NCBI GenBank assembly: GCA_036939355.1
Contig: JALLAP010002006.1
Span: forward strand, 1-11,940
Direction: 5' to 3'
From: Thalassiosira profunda
Lineage: Eukaryota > Bacillariophyta > Thalassiosirophyceae > Thalassiosirales > Thalassiosiraceae
Length of the DNA stretch: 11,940 bases
Position numbers and translations under genes: made by a program. This document shows positions 1-7,611 of the stretch, piece by piece. The number at the start of each line of letters is the position of its first letter. Within the stretch, counting starts at the first letter, position 1. Below the pieces are notes generated by a model. That model did no database searches. It saw only the letters and a list, made by a program, of their open reading frames with translations, and was not told the DNA's origin.

Positions 1-68
1 GGGGCGAAGGCGGACGCCGATGCCAGGAGGAGGAGGGCCGCGGCCGCGGCTGGGACGGGGGAGCGCAT
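1..68 (-). CDS. N-terminus of a plastid-targeted protein (partial)
   Basis: Reading leftwards from an ATG at 68, the frame stays open to the window edge and gives 22 complete codons plus two bases that already fix a proline. It starts MRSPVP, continues with an alanine/leucine-rich core and ends LLLLASASAFAP. This is a textbook signal peptide directly followed by ASAFAP. In diatoms, a signal peptide cleaved just before the F of ASAFAP marks nucleus-encoded proteins sent to the secondary plastid. The start is chosen because the hydrophobic core follows it at the right distance. The mature protein lies outside the window, so its function cannot be read. The motif is short and ASAF-like strings can occur by chance, but its position at the end of a signal peptide makes plastid import the best reading. 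The gene is divergent from the protease gene at 580. Confidence 0.72.
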   Translation of the reverse strand, partial: MRSPVPAAAAALLLLASASAFA

Positions 69-579
69 CGTCGGCGGGTGCTGGAGGGCCGTTTTTGTGG
101 CTTGGGGCGCTTGGTTGTGTGCTCTCTCTCTCTCTCTTCCACGCTGACTCTCCTCTTGATTGCGTGCGTCAGTGTTTGAGTGCCTACTTGAGAGGCGCGT
201 CGGTGCTAATAGATTCTCTACAAACCAATGTTCCTTTGGGTGCCTGCACAAATTGTTACAGAGCCTGGGATACGTCAAAAACTTCTCAATCCGAAGGTTG
301 GCTTTGAAATTGACTTGCTTCCAAGGCGTTGAGTCGAGTAAAAAGCGCCCTTGCAACACGAAGTACGATCCGTTGAAGCGCCCTTGAAGAGGGACCGCCG
401 CCATCTTTGGCCGGCCACTCCGCCCTTCGCTGTGGCCCGTTGGACGCTCGCTGTCCCGTCAAATACACACAGTCGGCCGGGTCCTTCATGCCTCTTCCCA
501 CTTGTGCACAACTTTGCACTCGCCGCGCCTCGGCATCCAACGCCACAGCGGCCGGGGCGGGAGCTCTGGTTTATCCAGC
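69..579. promoter_or_regulatory. 511-bp divergent intergenic region
   Basis: This is the presumed shared promoter region of the plastid-protein gene (minus) and the protease gene (plus). It holds a (CT)8 microsatellite at 122-137 and two copies of the 11-mer AAGCGCCCTTG at 343-353 and 376-386, 33 bp apart. No TATA box or start-site element can be assigned with confidence, and the ORFs here on either strand show no protein-like features. A frame opening at 502 runs into the protease but adds no signal-peptide character, so 502-579 is treated as 5' leader. Confidence 0.4.
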
Positions 580-3500
580 ATGGTAGCAATGGACCGTCGG
601 CGGCGGGTCACTCTCCTGCTCCTCGTGGTGGCGGGCCTCGGCGTCGCCGCGGCCTCTGACGGCGGAACCGCCGGCGGCGGCCGCAATGGCCCGTTGCGTC
701 GCCGACGCGATCCAATGCGTCGCATGAGCATCCAGGAGGACGGAGAGCTGGAGGACGGCCTGGTGCTGAACGACGACAGCATCTGCAGGAGCATCATCGC
801 CGTCGGGGGGTTCGTGCCCCCCAATCGACGGCTCCGGAAGGACGACGAGGAGAACGACGATGGCGCCGGGCTGGCAGAGATGATGGAGCCCCGCATTCTC
901 CTCCCAGAACCAACAATCGAGTTTCTGGAGCCCCCACTCGCCGTCGCCAACAGCAGCAACGCGACGAACAGCACCATGCTCAGCACGGCCTTCTCCGTCC
1001 CCGACGCGAACGAAGGGCTTGCAGCAGACACGGACGAGGAATTCGTCTGTGAACTTATGGACGGATCCTCGCTTCCACTGAAAGGCACAGATGAACAACT
1101 GATGGAACTGCGCGCGATGCTCCACAACGGCACCCTCGTCAGCGCCGAAAGCTCCGTAGAAGCGGAGAGCATCGAGAGTGAATCCACGACAGACGGGGAG
1201 GGCGAGGCGATTGGCATGATGGGGAACGCGACGAGGGAATACGTGGCACTTCCTCCGGGCGCGGTGCGTGTGATCCACGACACTGGCCGGAAGAGGCGGA
1301 GAAGACTCAACAACATTTACACCGGTGAGAAGAAGGTCCTCGTCGTCCGCGTCATCGACGCCAACGACCGGGCCGTCGACGGAGACGCCGAGTACGTCTC
1401 GGACAAGTTCTTCGGGAACGGACGCGATGCAGTCACCATGACGAGTGGCTTTGCCGCCTGCTCCTTCGGCCAATTCACCGTTACGAACAATTACGGCGAT
1501 TCCTTTCCGTACGGCGTCCTCTCGGCGCCGGGCGTGCTGGAGGTCCGCATTGGCCTCCGTCTCCCGGAGACCACCCAGGAATCGCTCCGGAACGCCGCCG
1601 CCGAGGCCGCGCAGCAAAAGCTGGGGATGTATCTTCCGGGCCCGTTCGATCACGTGGCCTTCGTGGTCGAGAGATGCTATCCCGTGGGCGGCAGCTGCGC
1701 CTTCGCGGCGTACGCCTACGTGAATCATTGGCTGTCGTTGTATGTGGAGGACAATTACCGCTACCCGGGGGTGCAGATGCACGAAATTGGGCACAACCTC
1801 AACCGTAAGTGGTTTCCCTGCCTATTGATCTGGGCATGTTGTGTGCACACATCTAATGTCTGTTCTCAACCGACGCCCTCGCCTCTCGCACAGTGGCCCA
1901 CAGCGGCGGATTGGACGGGAAGACATACACGGACCACACTTGCTTAATGGGCAATCCGTTGTGGGAGGACGATGTGGGAAGGATGTGCTTCAATCCCATC
2001 AAAAACTACCAAATTGCCATTGCCGGCGGCGGATGGTACGATAAACAACGCATCGAGGTGTTCGACACGGGTGCCGCGGGGGGCACGTCGTGGCGGGGCC
2101 GTATCGCGGGCGTGGCGGAGTACGACCGCTCCAACTATCCCATCGTGGTGAAGATCGAGACGGGCCGCAGTGACGATTGGTTTATCGGGTTCAATCGCCA
2201 GACCGGACCTCATGCAGACAATCAGCAGGCGCCGGATCGGTTAACGGTTCATTCCGTCCAGGCCGGGAACGGACTTTCGTACTCGACCTCGGCGCTCAAG
2301 GGCCATCTGGGGCGTCTGCAGCAGGGCACCATCGCCAACTGGCGGGGAAGCGGGCAGGAGCTGAAGATCAAGGTGAACGACATCAACACCGACGTCGTCC
2401 CGGGATATGCCGATGTGGAGATCTCCTTCGGTCCGCAGGCGGTAGGGCCCGTCCGCCTATCTGGAAATGCGAACAAATGCATGACCTCGTTGAAGCTCGT
2501 CGACACTGGCAACGTGTACATGGCCGACTGCCGCGAGGACGATCCCAACCAGATCTTCCAGTACGACAAAGATACGATGGAGATTCGTCGTGGTGCGCTG
2601 TGCCTCGATTCCAGCTTGCACACGCCGAATGTCTATTTGTATCACTGCCACGGCGGCAACAACCAAAAGTGGACCTTCGACTGGCGATACCGGCAGATGA
2701 CCACCCTTCGCGAGAGAGCACGCCGTCCGACAAAGTGCATGGACATGAACACCAATGATATCGGCGCCAATAAGAACCTCTACATGCATCTCTGTCACGG
2801 ATTGTTGAACCAGAAGTTTGCAGTGCCCTCCAAATGGGAGTTTCCACGACGGACCACGGTGAGAATGCCTTCGTTCATTCTATTCAGGTTCAGAGCCTCG
2901 ATTGCTCACATGATATCGTTTCTGCCCACAGCAAATGAAAACGTACGCGGACGCTGACAAATGCATGGACGTTGATCCGGATACTCAGAGCCTGTACATG
3001 TCCAGCTGCCTAGATAACGAACCGAGCCAGCAGTTTGAGTACGACCCGTCGACAATGGAAATGAAACAGGGTCGGCGCTGCGTTGCATACAACGTTCTTA
3101 ACAATGATGTTGAACTGAAGGACTGCAACCAACAGGCGAACCAGCAATGGATCTACAATTTCCAGACCTTCGAGCTGAGGACCCTCCAAAACAACCGGTG
3201 CTTGGATATGACGCTCGACGGATCAGGCAATCTGTACATGAACAAAGAATGCAATGGCCTTCGGAACCAGAAGTTTGCGGAGGCGTCGAGGATCGTGTCT
3301 CCCTTTCCTTCGTACACCAAGGTGCGTTTGATCGATGGTTTTGTTTGGATGCTCGTTGCTAATGCTCACAACTCATGCTCTTTTTCTCCTTCACACAGCG
3401 CATCCGCGTCTATTCGAACAGAGGGAAATGCATGGAGGCCGCTGCCGACAAAAATCTTCACATGAGCCCTTGCCAGAGCGAGGAGTATGGTACCAGTCAG

Positions 3501-4283
3501 CTCTTTCATTACGACACGTCGACTCGTCAAATCACACAGGGCTACCTCTGCGTTGACTACAACGTCGACTCGGGCAACGTCTCTCTGAAGGGATGCAGCG
3601 GAGAGCAGACAAATCAGAAGTGGGTGTATGATTTCCAAGCGGCTCAGTTGAGGAGTGTCCACGATGGCAAGTGTCTGGACATGAGAAAGGACGGGAGTGG
3701 AAATCTTTACGTGTACGGCTGCTTCGATGCTCAGAACCAGCAGTTCACGGCCGCTTTTGCCGCGCCACCGGGCCCGCCAACGACGCCGCAGCCGAGTAGA
3801 AAGCCAACGAAATTGCCCACGGAGTCTCCGTCATCTGAACCGACGGCAAGCCCCAGCGCTCCGCCTTCTGCGTCGCCGACGAAAGGGCCTACACTTTCAC
3901 CGTCCGTCAATCCAATGTCTCCTCCTTCATTGTCGCCGTCTTCCAGCCCGACTGTTGTGCCGACGAAGGCCCCGCAAAGACCTACTCAAATCCCCACCGT
4001 CTCTTTTGTGAGTTCATTTTGTCGTTCCTCGCTGCTGTGTTTTATGATGTGCAATCAGTGGACGCTCACGCTCTCTCCTTCCCTCGACCCGAAGGACGGT
4101 GGCGCAGTGGAAAGTGGATCGATGTCCATGTCGGCCGGTTACGTTGATATCGGATTGATAGCACTTCCCGTTGAGGAAGGGCCGGTATTCGGCAGAAGGC
4201 ACATGCAGCGAACGAAAAGACGGCCGGCCAAAAGAGAAAGAAGAAAGAGAGAGAGTAATGCCAGATTGCCAATCGCAGATTGA
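580..4283 (+). CDS. Secreted M11-type zinc metalloprotease with three R-type lectin domains
   Basis: Exons are 580-1804, 1894-2858, 2932-3321, 3399-4007 and 4095-4283, giving 1125 residues. The first ATG (580; a second at 589) opens a signal peptide with hydrophobic core TLLLLVVAGLGVAAAS. An acidic propeptide follows, with three clustered N-glycosylation sequons (N124, N127, N130) and a furin-like basic site RKRRRR near residue 238. The catalytic domain (about 247-590) has HEIGHNLNLAH at 401-411, fitting HExxHxxxxxH, and the downstream CLMG and CFNPIKNYQ segments typical of peptidase family M11 (gametolysin, an algal cell-wall protease). Three beta-trefoil R-type lectin domains (592-730, 731-860, 861-about 982) probably bind glycans. 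A PT/PS-rich stalk (about 983-1061) and a 62-residue basic tail end the protein. Intron 1 splits codon 409 inside the zinc motif, and splicing supplies the third histidine. Action on extracellular matrix or cell-wall glycoproteins is inferred. The last splice junction is the least certain. Confidence 0.88.
1805..1893 (+). other. Intron 1 of the metalloprotease gene (89 nt, phase 1)
   Basis: The donor is GTAAGT at 1805 and the acceptor is GCACAG ending at 1893. Without splicing, the frame runs into unrelated residues and stops at 1947. With splicing, the split codon C|TG gives Leu409 and the frame continues AHSGG, completing the zinc-binding motif and restoring a long downstream ORF. A CTCAA branch-point candidate lies about 25 nt before the acceptor. 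Confidence 0.92.
2442..3761 (+). repeat. Three tandem beta-trefoil (R-type lectin) modules
   Basis: Three homologous modules of about 120-140 residues lie at 2442-2858, 2932-3321 and 3399-3761, separated by two phase-0 introns (2859-2931 and 3322-3398). Each has three QxW-type subrepeats, as expected for a trefoil: QIF/QKW/QKF, then QQF/QQW/QKF, then QLF/QKW/QQF. Only the middle subrepeat of each module has Trp; the outer two have Phe. Each module starts with a KCM motif (NKCM, DKCM, GKCM), and later has CLDM or CMDM and NLYM or NLYV. Modules 2 and 3 share long near-identical stretches such as DGSGNLY and are the closest pair. The ligand sugar cannot be read from the sequence. Confidence 0.85.
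3765..4001 (+). repeat. Pro/Thr/Ser-rich low-complexity stalk
   Basis: About 79 codons of degenerate PTxxPS-type repeats (for example PTESPSSEP, SPTKGPTLSPS, PTKAPQRPT) follow directly on the last lectin domain. Such segments are common as extended linkers, probably O-glycosylated, in diatom secreted and wall-associated proteins. Here the stalk separates the lectin array from the short basic C-terminal tail. Confidence 0.8.
4008..4094 (+). other. Probable intron 4 of the metalloprotease gene (87 nt, phase 0)
   Basis: The donor is GTGAGT at 4008. The acceptor is taken as GAAG ending at 4094, the first AG after a GCTCAC branch-like motif at 4064-4069, with a pyrimidine-rich stretch between. 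The sequence is 29 codons long with no in-frame stop, so retention would only insert 29 residues. Alternative acceptors end at 4058 (same frame) or 4107 (frameshift to a short tail), so the exact C-terminus is uncertain. Confidence 0.6.
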
Positions 4284-4567
4284 GCGGCGAATAAATAATC
4301 TTAACACTGATTTAATACGAACATCTCTCATTAGTGACACCCATCAGTCTGTCACTCTTGCCAAGCATCCCAACCCAAAGCACCTATTGTATTATGAAAC
4401 ACATCAAGCGGACGAAACCCCAATCTGAGAGTTGCAGACCCAACTTCTCCCCTCCATCCCATCAACAAGCACGCATCTCTCCCCCAAAGCTACACTAAGC
4501 GAATTNGCAGACCCAACTTCTCCCCTCCATCCCATCAACAAGCACGCATCTCTCCCCCAAAGCTACA
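4284..4567. other. Convergent spacer between protease and HA-repeat genes
   Basis: This AT-richer spacer holds the 3' ends of two convergent genes. An AATAAA at 4290-4295 lies 7 bp after the protease stop; it could be a polyadenylation signal but is unusually close. Most of the right half is the first copy and part of the second copy of the 72-bp duplication around an N at 4506. No further gene is seen. Confidence 0.5.
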
Positions 4568-4578
4568 CTAAGCGAATT
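4434..4578. repeat. Perfect 72-bp direct repeat flanking a single N (probable assembly join)
   Basis: The segment 4434-4505 is repeated base for base at 4507-4578, with one undetermined base at 4506 between them. Copy 1 ends immediately before the N and copy 2 starts immediately after it. Copy 2 holds the stop codon and the last codons of the minus-strand HA-repeat gene, so copy 1 carries a duplicate of that gene's end at 4495-4505. Both copies ending at the gap is expected when two overlapping contig ends are scaffolded without being merged. Confidence 0.88.
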
Positions 4579-6367
4579 GGAATCCAATCTCGCGGAGCTG
4601 CATGACCCGTTGGTCGTTGAGCATCCGGCTCCCCTTCCCGGCCGCGTACGCGCGGTATTCGGTGTGGATCCGCCGCACCCACTTGTGGAACCGGTGCGCC
4701 TCCACCAGCTCCCCGTCCTCGCCCTCGTATTCCCCCGCATATCCCTCCGGGAACGGACTCTGGACGTTGTAGTGCCGGTTGATCCTCCCGAACTCCACCA
4801 ATCGGTTGAAGTTGTCCTCCCAGCTCACGAGGGCGTGCTTGCGCGGGCTCCACTCGAACCCAATGTCCTCGAGCATTTGGGCCTTCTTGGCGAGGAAGTT
4901 GGGATCCTTCCGATTGTACAGCCGGCGCTGCATGTGCACCCACTCGCCGAGGGTGCCGGACGAGCGCGGCACCCGCGTCGTGCCGTGGGTCCGCTGGTAC
5001 TCCCGCAGGTCCTCGTACCGTTCCTCCCACGATTTGGTCCCGGTGCTCGCCACGCTCCACTGGAACCCGATCGAATCGAGGCGGTGGATGCGCTCCCTTG
5101 TCAATCGCTGGCGTCCGCCGCGGTGCCGTCGGCGCTTGGGACCGTCGGCCCCGCCGTCGCCCAGCCCCCCCAGGTCCTCGACGACGGGATCGAGCGCCTC
5201 GACGTCGTCGTCGGCGCCGTCCGCGGGCGCATCGAGCTCGAACTCCTCCCCCCGCTTGGCCATCGCCTTGCGCTTCGAGCGGATGTTGGCCACCCAGCTC
5301 CCCAATTGGCCGTCCTCGGCGTACTTCTGGGGGACGTTGCAGTGGCCGTGGACCTGGCGGTAGCGGAGGAGGCGGTCGTAGAGGGCCTCGAAGTCCAGGC
5401 CGGGGCCGCGGCGGGTCCGGGCCACGCGCTTTTTCGGATCCTTCCGGGCCGCCTCGGCCAATCTCCCCAACGGGACCGTCAGCGCCTCCTCCAGGAACGG
5501 GAGGGGGTCGTCGTCCCCGGAAGGCGCGGCCGTCCCGCCCATCGCCGCGGCCCGTCGACTCGCAGCCTCATTAAGGTCCTCCGTGGCCAGCTTGGAATTG
5601 CGCACGACGCGAAACGCCCCCTCGAGGCCCTGCAGCGCCCCGTCCAGCGCCGCGACATCGATGCCCGCCTTGCGTCCCTCGGCGGCCGCGTCGCTGGATC
5701 CGGTCAAAGTGGACCGCAGCCACGTCAGGTAGCGGTGCATCTCGACGTGCAATTCGTCGCGCTCGTCGTTCGCGAGGTGGGCGCCCAGCGAAATCTTCTT
5801 CTTCTTGCGGCCCCGCCCCGCCGCGCCGGTCATGGCGGCGTCGGGGACTCCAACTGGAACTCCACCCGGAACGGCCGCCGCCATCTGCAGCGCGGCCTGC
5901 ACGTCGCCCCCGCCGCCGCCGCCGCTGTAATACGGACACCCGGTGGGCACCCCGCCCTCCCCGCAGTGGACGTGGGGAAACGCCACCGGGTACCGCTCCG
6001 CCCACGCCCTCCTCGAGCTGTAGGGAATGAACGTCGCCTCCGTGAATCCAAACCCCTCCATCCGTCCCATCACCGCGTCCAAATGCCCGGGGAGGTCGCG
6101 CCGCGCGATCCACGCGAAGGCGTGCTCCTCCCGCGGCACCCCCAGCGCCGTGGGGGAGAGCTTGGCGAAGTGGAGGACGCCGGAGGGGTGCGCGTCGCGG
6201 GCCGATTTGGAGAGGTCGGTCTTGAAGTGGAGGGAGGTCTTCTGGGCGACGGCGGCGGCGCGCGGCTTGCCGTCGTCCGTGGGGCCGCCGAGGGGCGGCA
6301 GGGCCGGGACGTCGGCGTCGGCGAGGAGGTCCTCGAGGGCTGCGTCTCCGTCGACGGTAGTCGGCAT
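4568..6367 (-). CDS. Helicase-associated (HA) repeat protein without a helicase domain
   Basis: A single open frame encodes 599 residues with ATG at 6367 and stop TAG at 4568-4570. The C-terminal half has three helicase-associated domain repeats (HA, Pfam type PF03457) at about 325-438, 447-507 and 516-599. Their signatures are W/F-E-x-x-Y/F near the start, a mid-repeat LGSWV or LGEWV segment, and a closing IGFQW, IGFEW or IGFQF. HA1 is split by a low-complexity acidic and basic insert (about 371-420) that includes KRRRHRGGRQR. A second basic run, GRGRKKKK, lies near 184-191; both could be nuclear localisation signals. The N-terminal half is Ala/Gly-rich with a conserved-looking stretch (about 66-134) that I do not recognise. 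No DEAD-box helicase motifs are present. HA repeats are three-helix modules thought to bind nucleic acid, and stand-alone arrays are abundant in diatoms. A nuclear DNA- or RNA-binding role is inference. Confidence 0.85.
   Translation of the reverse strand: MPTTVDGDAALEDLLADADVPALPPLGGPTDDGKPRAAAVAQKTSLHFKTDLSKSARDAHPSGVLHFAKLSPTALGVPREEHAFAWIARRDLPGHLDAVMGRMEGFGFTEATFIPYSSRRAWAERYPVAFPHVHCGEGGVPTGCPYYSGGGGGGDVQAALQMAAAVPGGVPVGVPDAAMTGAAGRGRKKKKISLGAHLANDERDELHVEMHRYLTWLRSTLTGSSDAAAEGRKAGIDVAALDGALQGLEGAFRVVRNSKLATEDLNEAASRRAAAMGGTAAPSGDDDPLPFLEEALTVPLGRLAEAARKDPKKRVARTRRGPGLDFEALYDRLLRYRQVHGHCNVPQKYAEDGQLGSWVANIRSKRKAMAKRGEEFELDAPADGADDDVEALDPVVEDLGGLGDGGADGPKRRRHRGGRQRLTRERIHRLDSIGFQWSVASTGTKSWEERYEDLREYQRTHGTTRVPRSSGTLGEWVHMQRRLYNRKDPNFLAKKAQMLEDIGFEWSPRKHALVSWEDNFNRLVEFGRINRHYNVQSPFPEGYAGEYEGEDGELVEAHRFHKWVRRIHTEYRAYAAGKGSRMLNDQRVMQLREIGFQFA
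4571..5395 (-). repeat. Three tandem HA-domain repeats
   Basis: These encode residues 325-599 of the HA-repeat protein. The repeats share the pattern aromatic-E-x-x-Y/F...L-x-x-(Y/F)...H...N/R-V, then a WV or WVH helix, then LDSIGFQW, LEDIGFEW or LREIGFQF. Repeat 1 has an insert of about 50 residues before its last helix, and repeat 3 carries an acidic EGEYEGEDGE-like insert before its WV helix. Confidence 0.8.
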
Positions 6368-7611
6368 GGTTGTTTCTTTTGGATGTTATGTGCTTGGGTT
6401 CAGCTGGTCTGGTGTTTTGTGAAGAAGGGGAGTTGGAATGAAGCGTTAGACAAAGCCCAGAAGAGGAACACAACCAGCGGCGCTGCAGCAAAAGAAAAGC
6501 TCGTGCCCTGCGCAGAAATCGGCATAAGGCGAACTCAGGACATCCCTCCCCATCAGGCGGCATTCCCCCCACAAATAATTTTCTGTCATCGGACATACCC
6601 AGGCAAGGCTGGGCGAATCCCTCCCATACTGCCATCGCATCTTCGCTCCGGTGGGCCCATAGTCGTCTCCCCTTGTGTGCCTGAGGCCCCAATACAGCCT
6701 AGAGACACAATAATGTGCACTCGAGGTCCCCCATAAAAATAGAACCCACCAATCGCCCCCCGCCGCTCAACATATGCCAGCCGTCCCCCCGAGGCGTCCG
6801 CATTCGGCCACGCCATAATGTCATCCCCCATCAATCCTCTCTGCCCCCCTCTAGCCCTCCCCAACACACGGCGCACCACGGCCCCAACGGCCGCGCGCCC
6901 ACGGTGGTGAGGAAGCGGAGTGCCCTGCCTCCCCCCCCCCCCACGGCCGACGAGGGGCCGCGCGGGAGCTGCACCATCGCCCTCCCGTCCTCGCCCGTCA
7001 GCGCCCCGACACTCCGCGGCGAGGGGAAAAATCCGCGGTCGCAACAAAATTAATGCCCTCCCCGCCCAGGCGTGAGGTTCTCAACGCGCAGCAACCCAAC
7101 AGGCGAGAGGAGACAAACGCTTTGCCCCCCTCCCATGCACAAAAAAACGGCCGCCCCTGCCTCCTCCCGCCGCCCCGGCCCGGCCTCCCGCGCCGATCGT
7201 CTCACCTTTGGGCCCACGGTGCCGCCGCTGATAGGAAGCTTGGTGTTGGTCGTTGCGCTTTTTTGTGGCGTGTGGAGTCAAGGGAATTTGGGGGGTCGTT
7301 CTCCCCCAGGGCTGTCAAAATTGTCCCAACCTGGTTGTTGTACAAAGGAATTAGTATTATTTCTGGAGGGAAGGCGAGTGTGAAATCCTTGGGGAGAAAA
7401 AAATTATTCGCTCTTTTCTTTTCGCCCTCGCTCACCGCCGCCCCAGCTGCACAGGGCACAGGGGCCCCCGCGCCAGCCCCCCCCCCTAGTATCTGGCGCT
7501 GCTGATCTGCCCTCAATCGTCTTCCCGGCAGCGCCTGCTCGTCGGCCTCGCCTCATCGACGGTCGGGGTATTACCCGCAGCGCCCGCGCGCTCGCCGGCG
7601 ATTAATAAACA
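6368..7611. promoter_or_regulatory. 1.24-kb divergent intergenic region, C-rich on the plus strand
   Basis: The region lies between the divergent HA-repeat (minus) and MYND (plus) genes and presumably holds both promoters and 5' leaders. The plus strand is strongly C-rich, with a C12 run at 6931-6942 and a C10 run at 7477-7486, and an A7 run near 7141. Several GC-rich frames stay open here, but none has a convincing start, splice signals or recognisable motifs, so I call no gene. ATTAATAAAC just before the MYND start at 7612 is AT-rich leader. No tRNA B-box was found by eye. Confidence 0.4.

Noticed and set aside
571..1794. 407-codon minus-strand frame opposite protease exon 1
   Set aside because: The plus strand encodes the signal peptide, propeptide and conserved M11 domain. 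The minus frame is a GC-driven shadow.
1893..1895. GTG at 1893 as start of a separate lectin gene
   Set aside because: It spans the intron acceptor, and the following residues complete the zinc motif of exon 1, so this is an exon continuation.
2442..3761. Reading the ricin-B-like lectin domains as a toxin
   Set aside because: The R-type trefoil is a general sugar-binding fold. There is no ribosome-inactivating A-chain domain here; the partner is a metalloprotease.
4232..4256. Purine-rich AG repeat near the end of the protease gene as a microsatellite or regulatory tract
   Set aside because: In the favoured gene model it is coding sequence for the basic tail (KRERRKRES), so no separate feature is called.
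6560..6600. Peptide RKLFVGGMPPD on the minus strand, resembling the start of an RNA-recognition motif
   Set aside because: No RNP1 motif or remaining domain follows in any frame, and the frame runs out of phase into the HA-repeat gene. Treated as chance.
4577..6736. 719-codon plus-strand open frame opposite the HA-repeat gene
   Set aside because: It is a GC-rich shadow frame: Pro/Arg/Val/Leu-biased with no domain, while the opposite strand has clear HA repeats ending in a stop.
6586..7047. Minus-strand open frame of about 150 codons upstream of the HA-repeat gene
   Set aside because: It is Gly/Arg-rich, as expected from C-rich DNA on the other strand. It has no recognisable domain, splice signals or plausible relation to neighbours.
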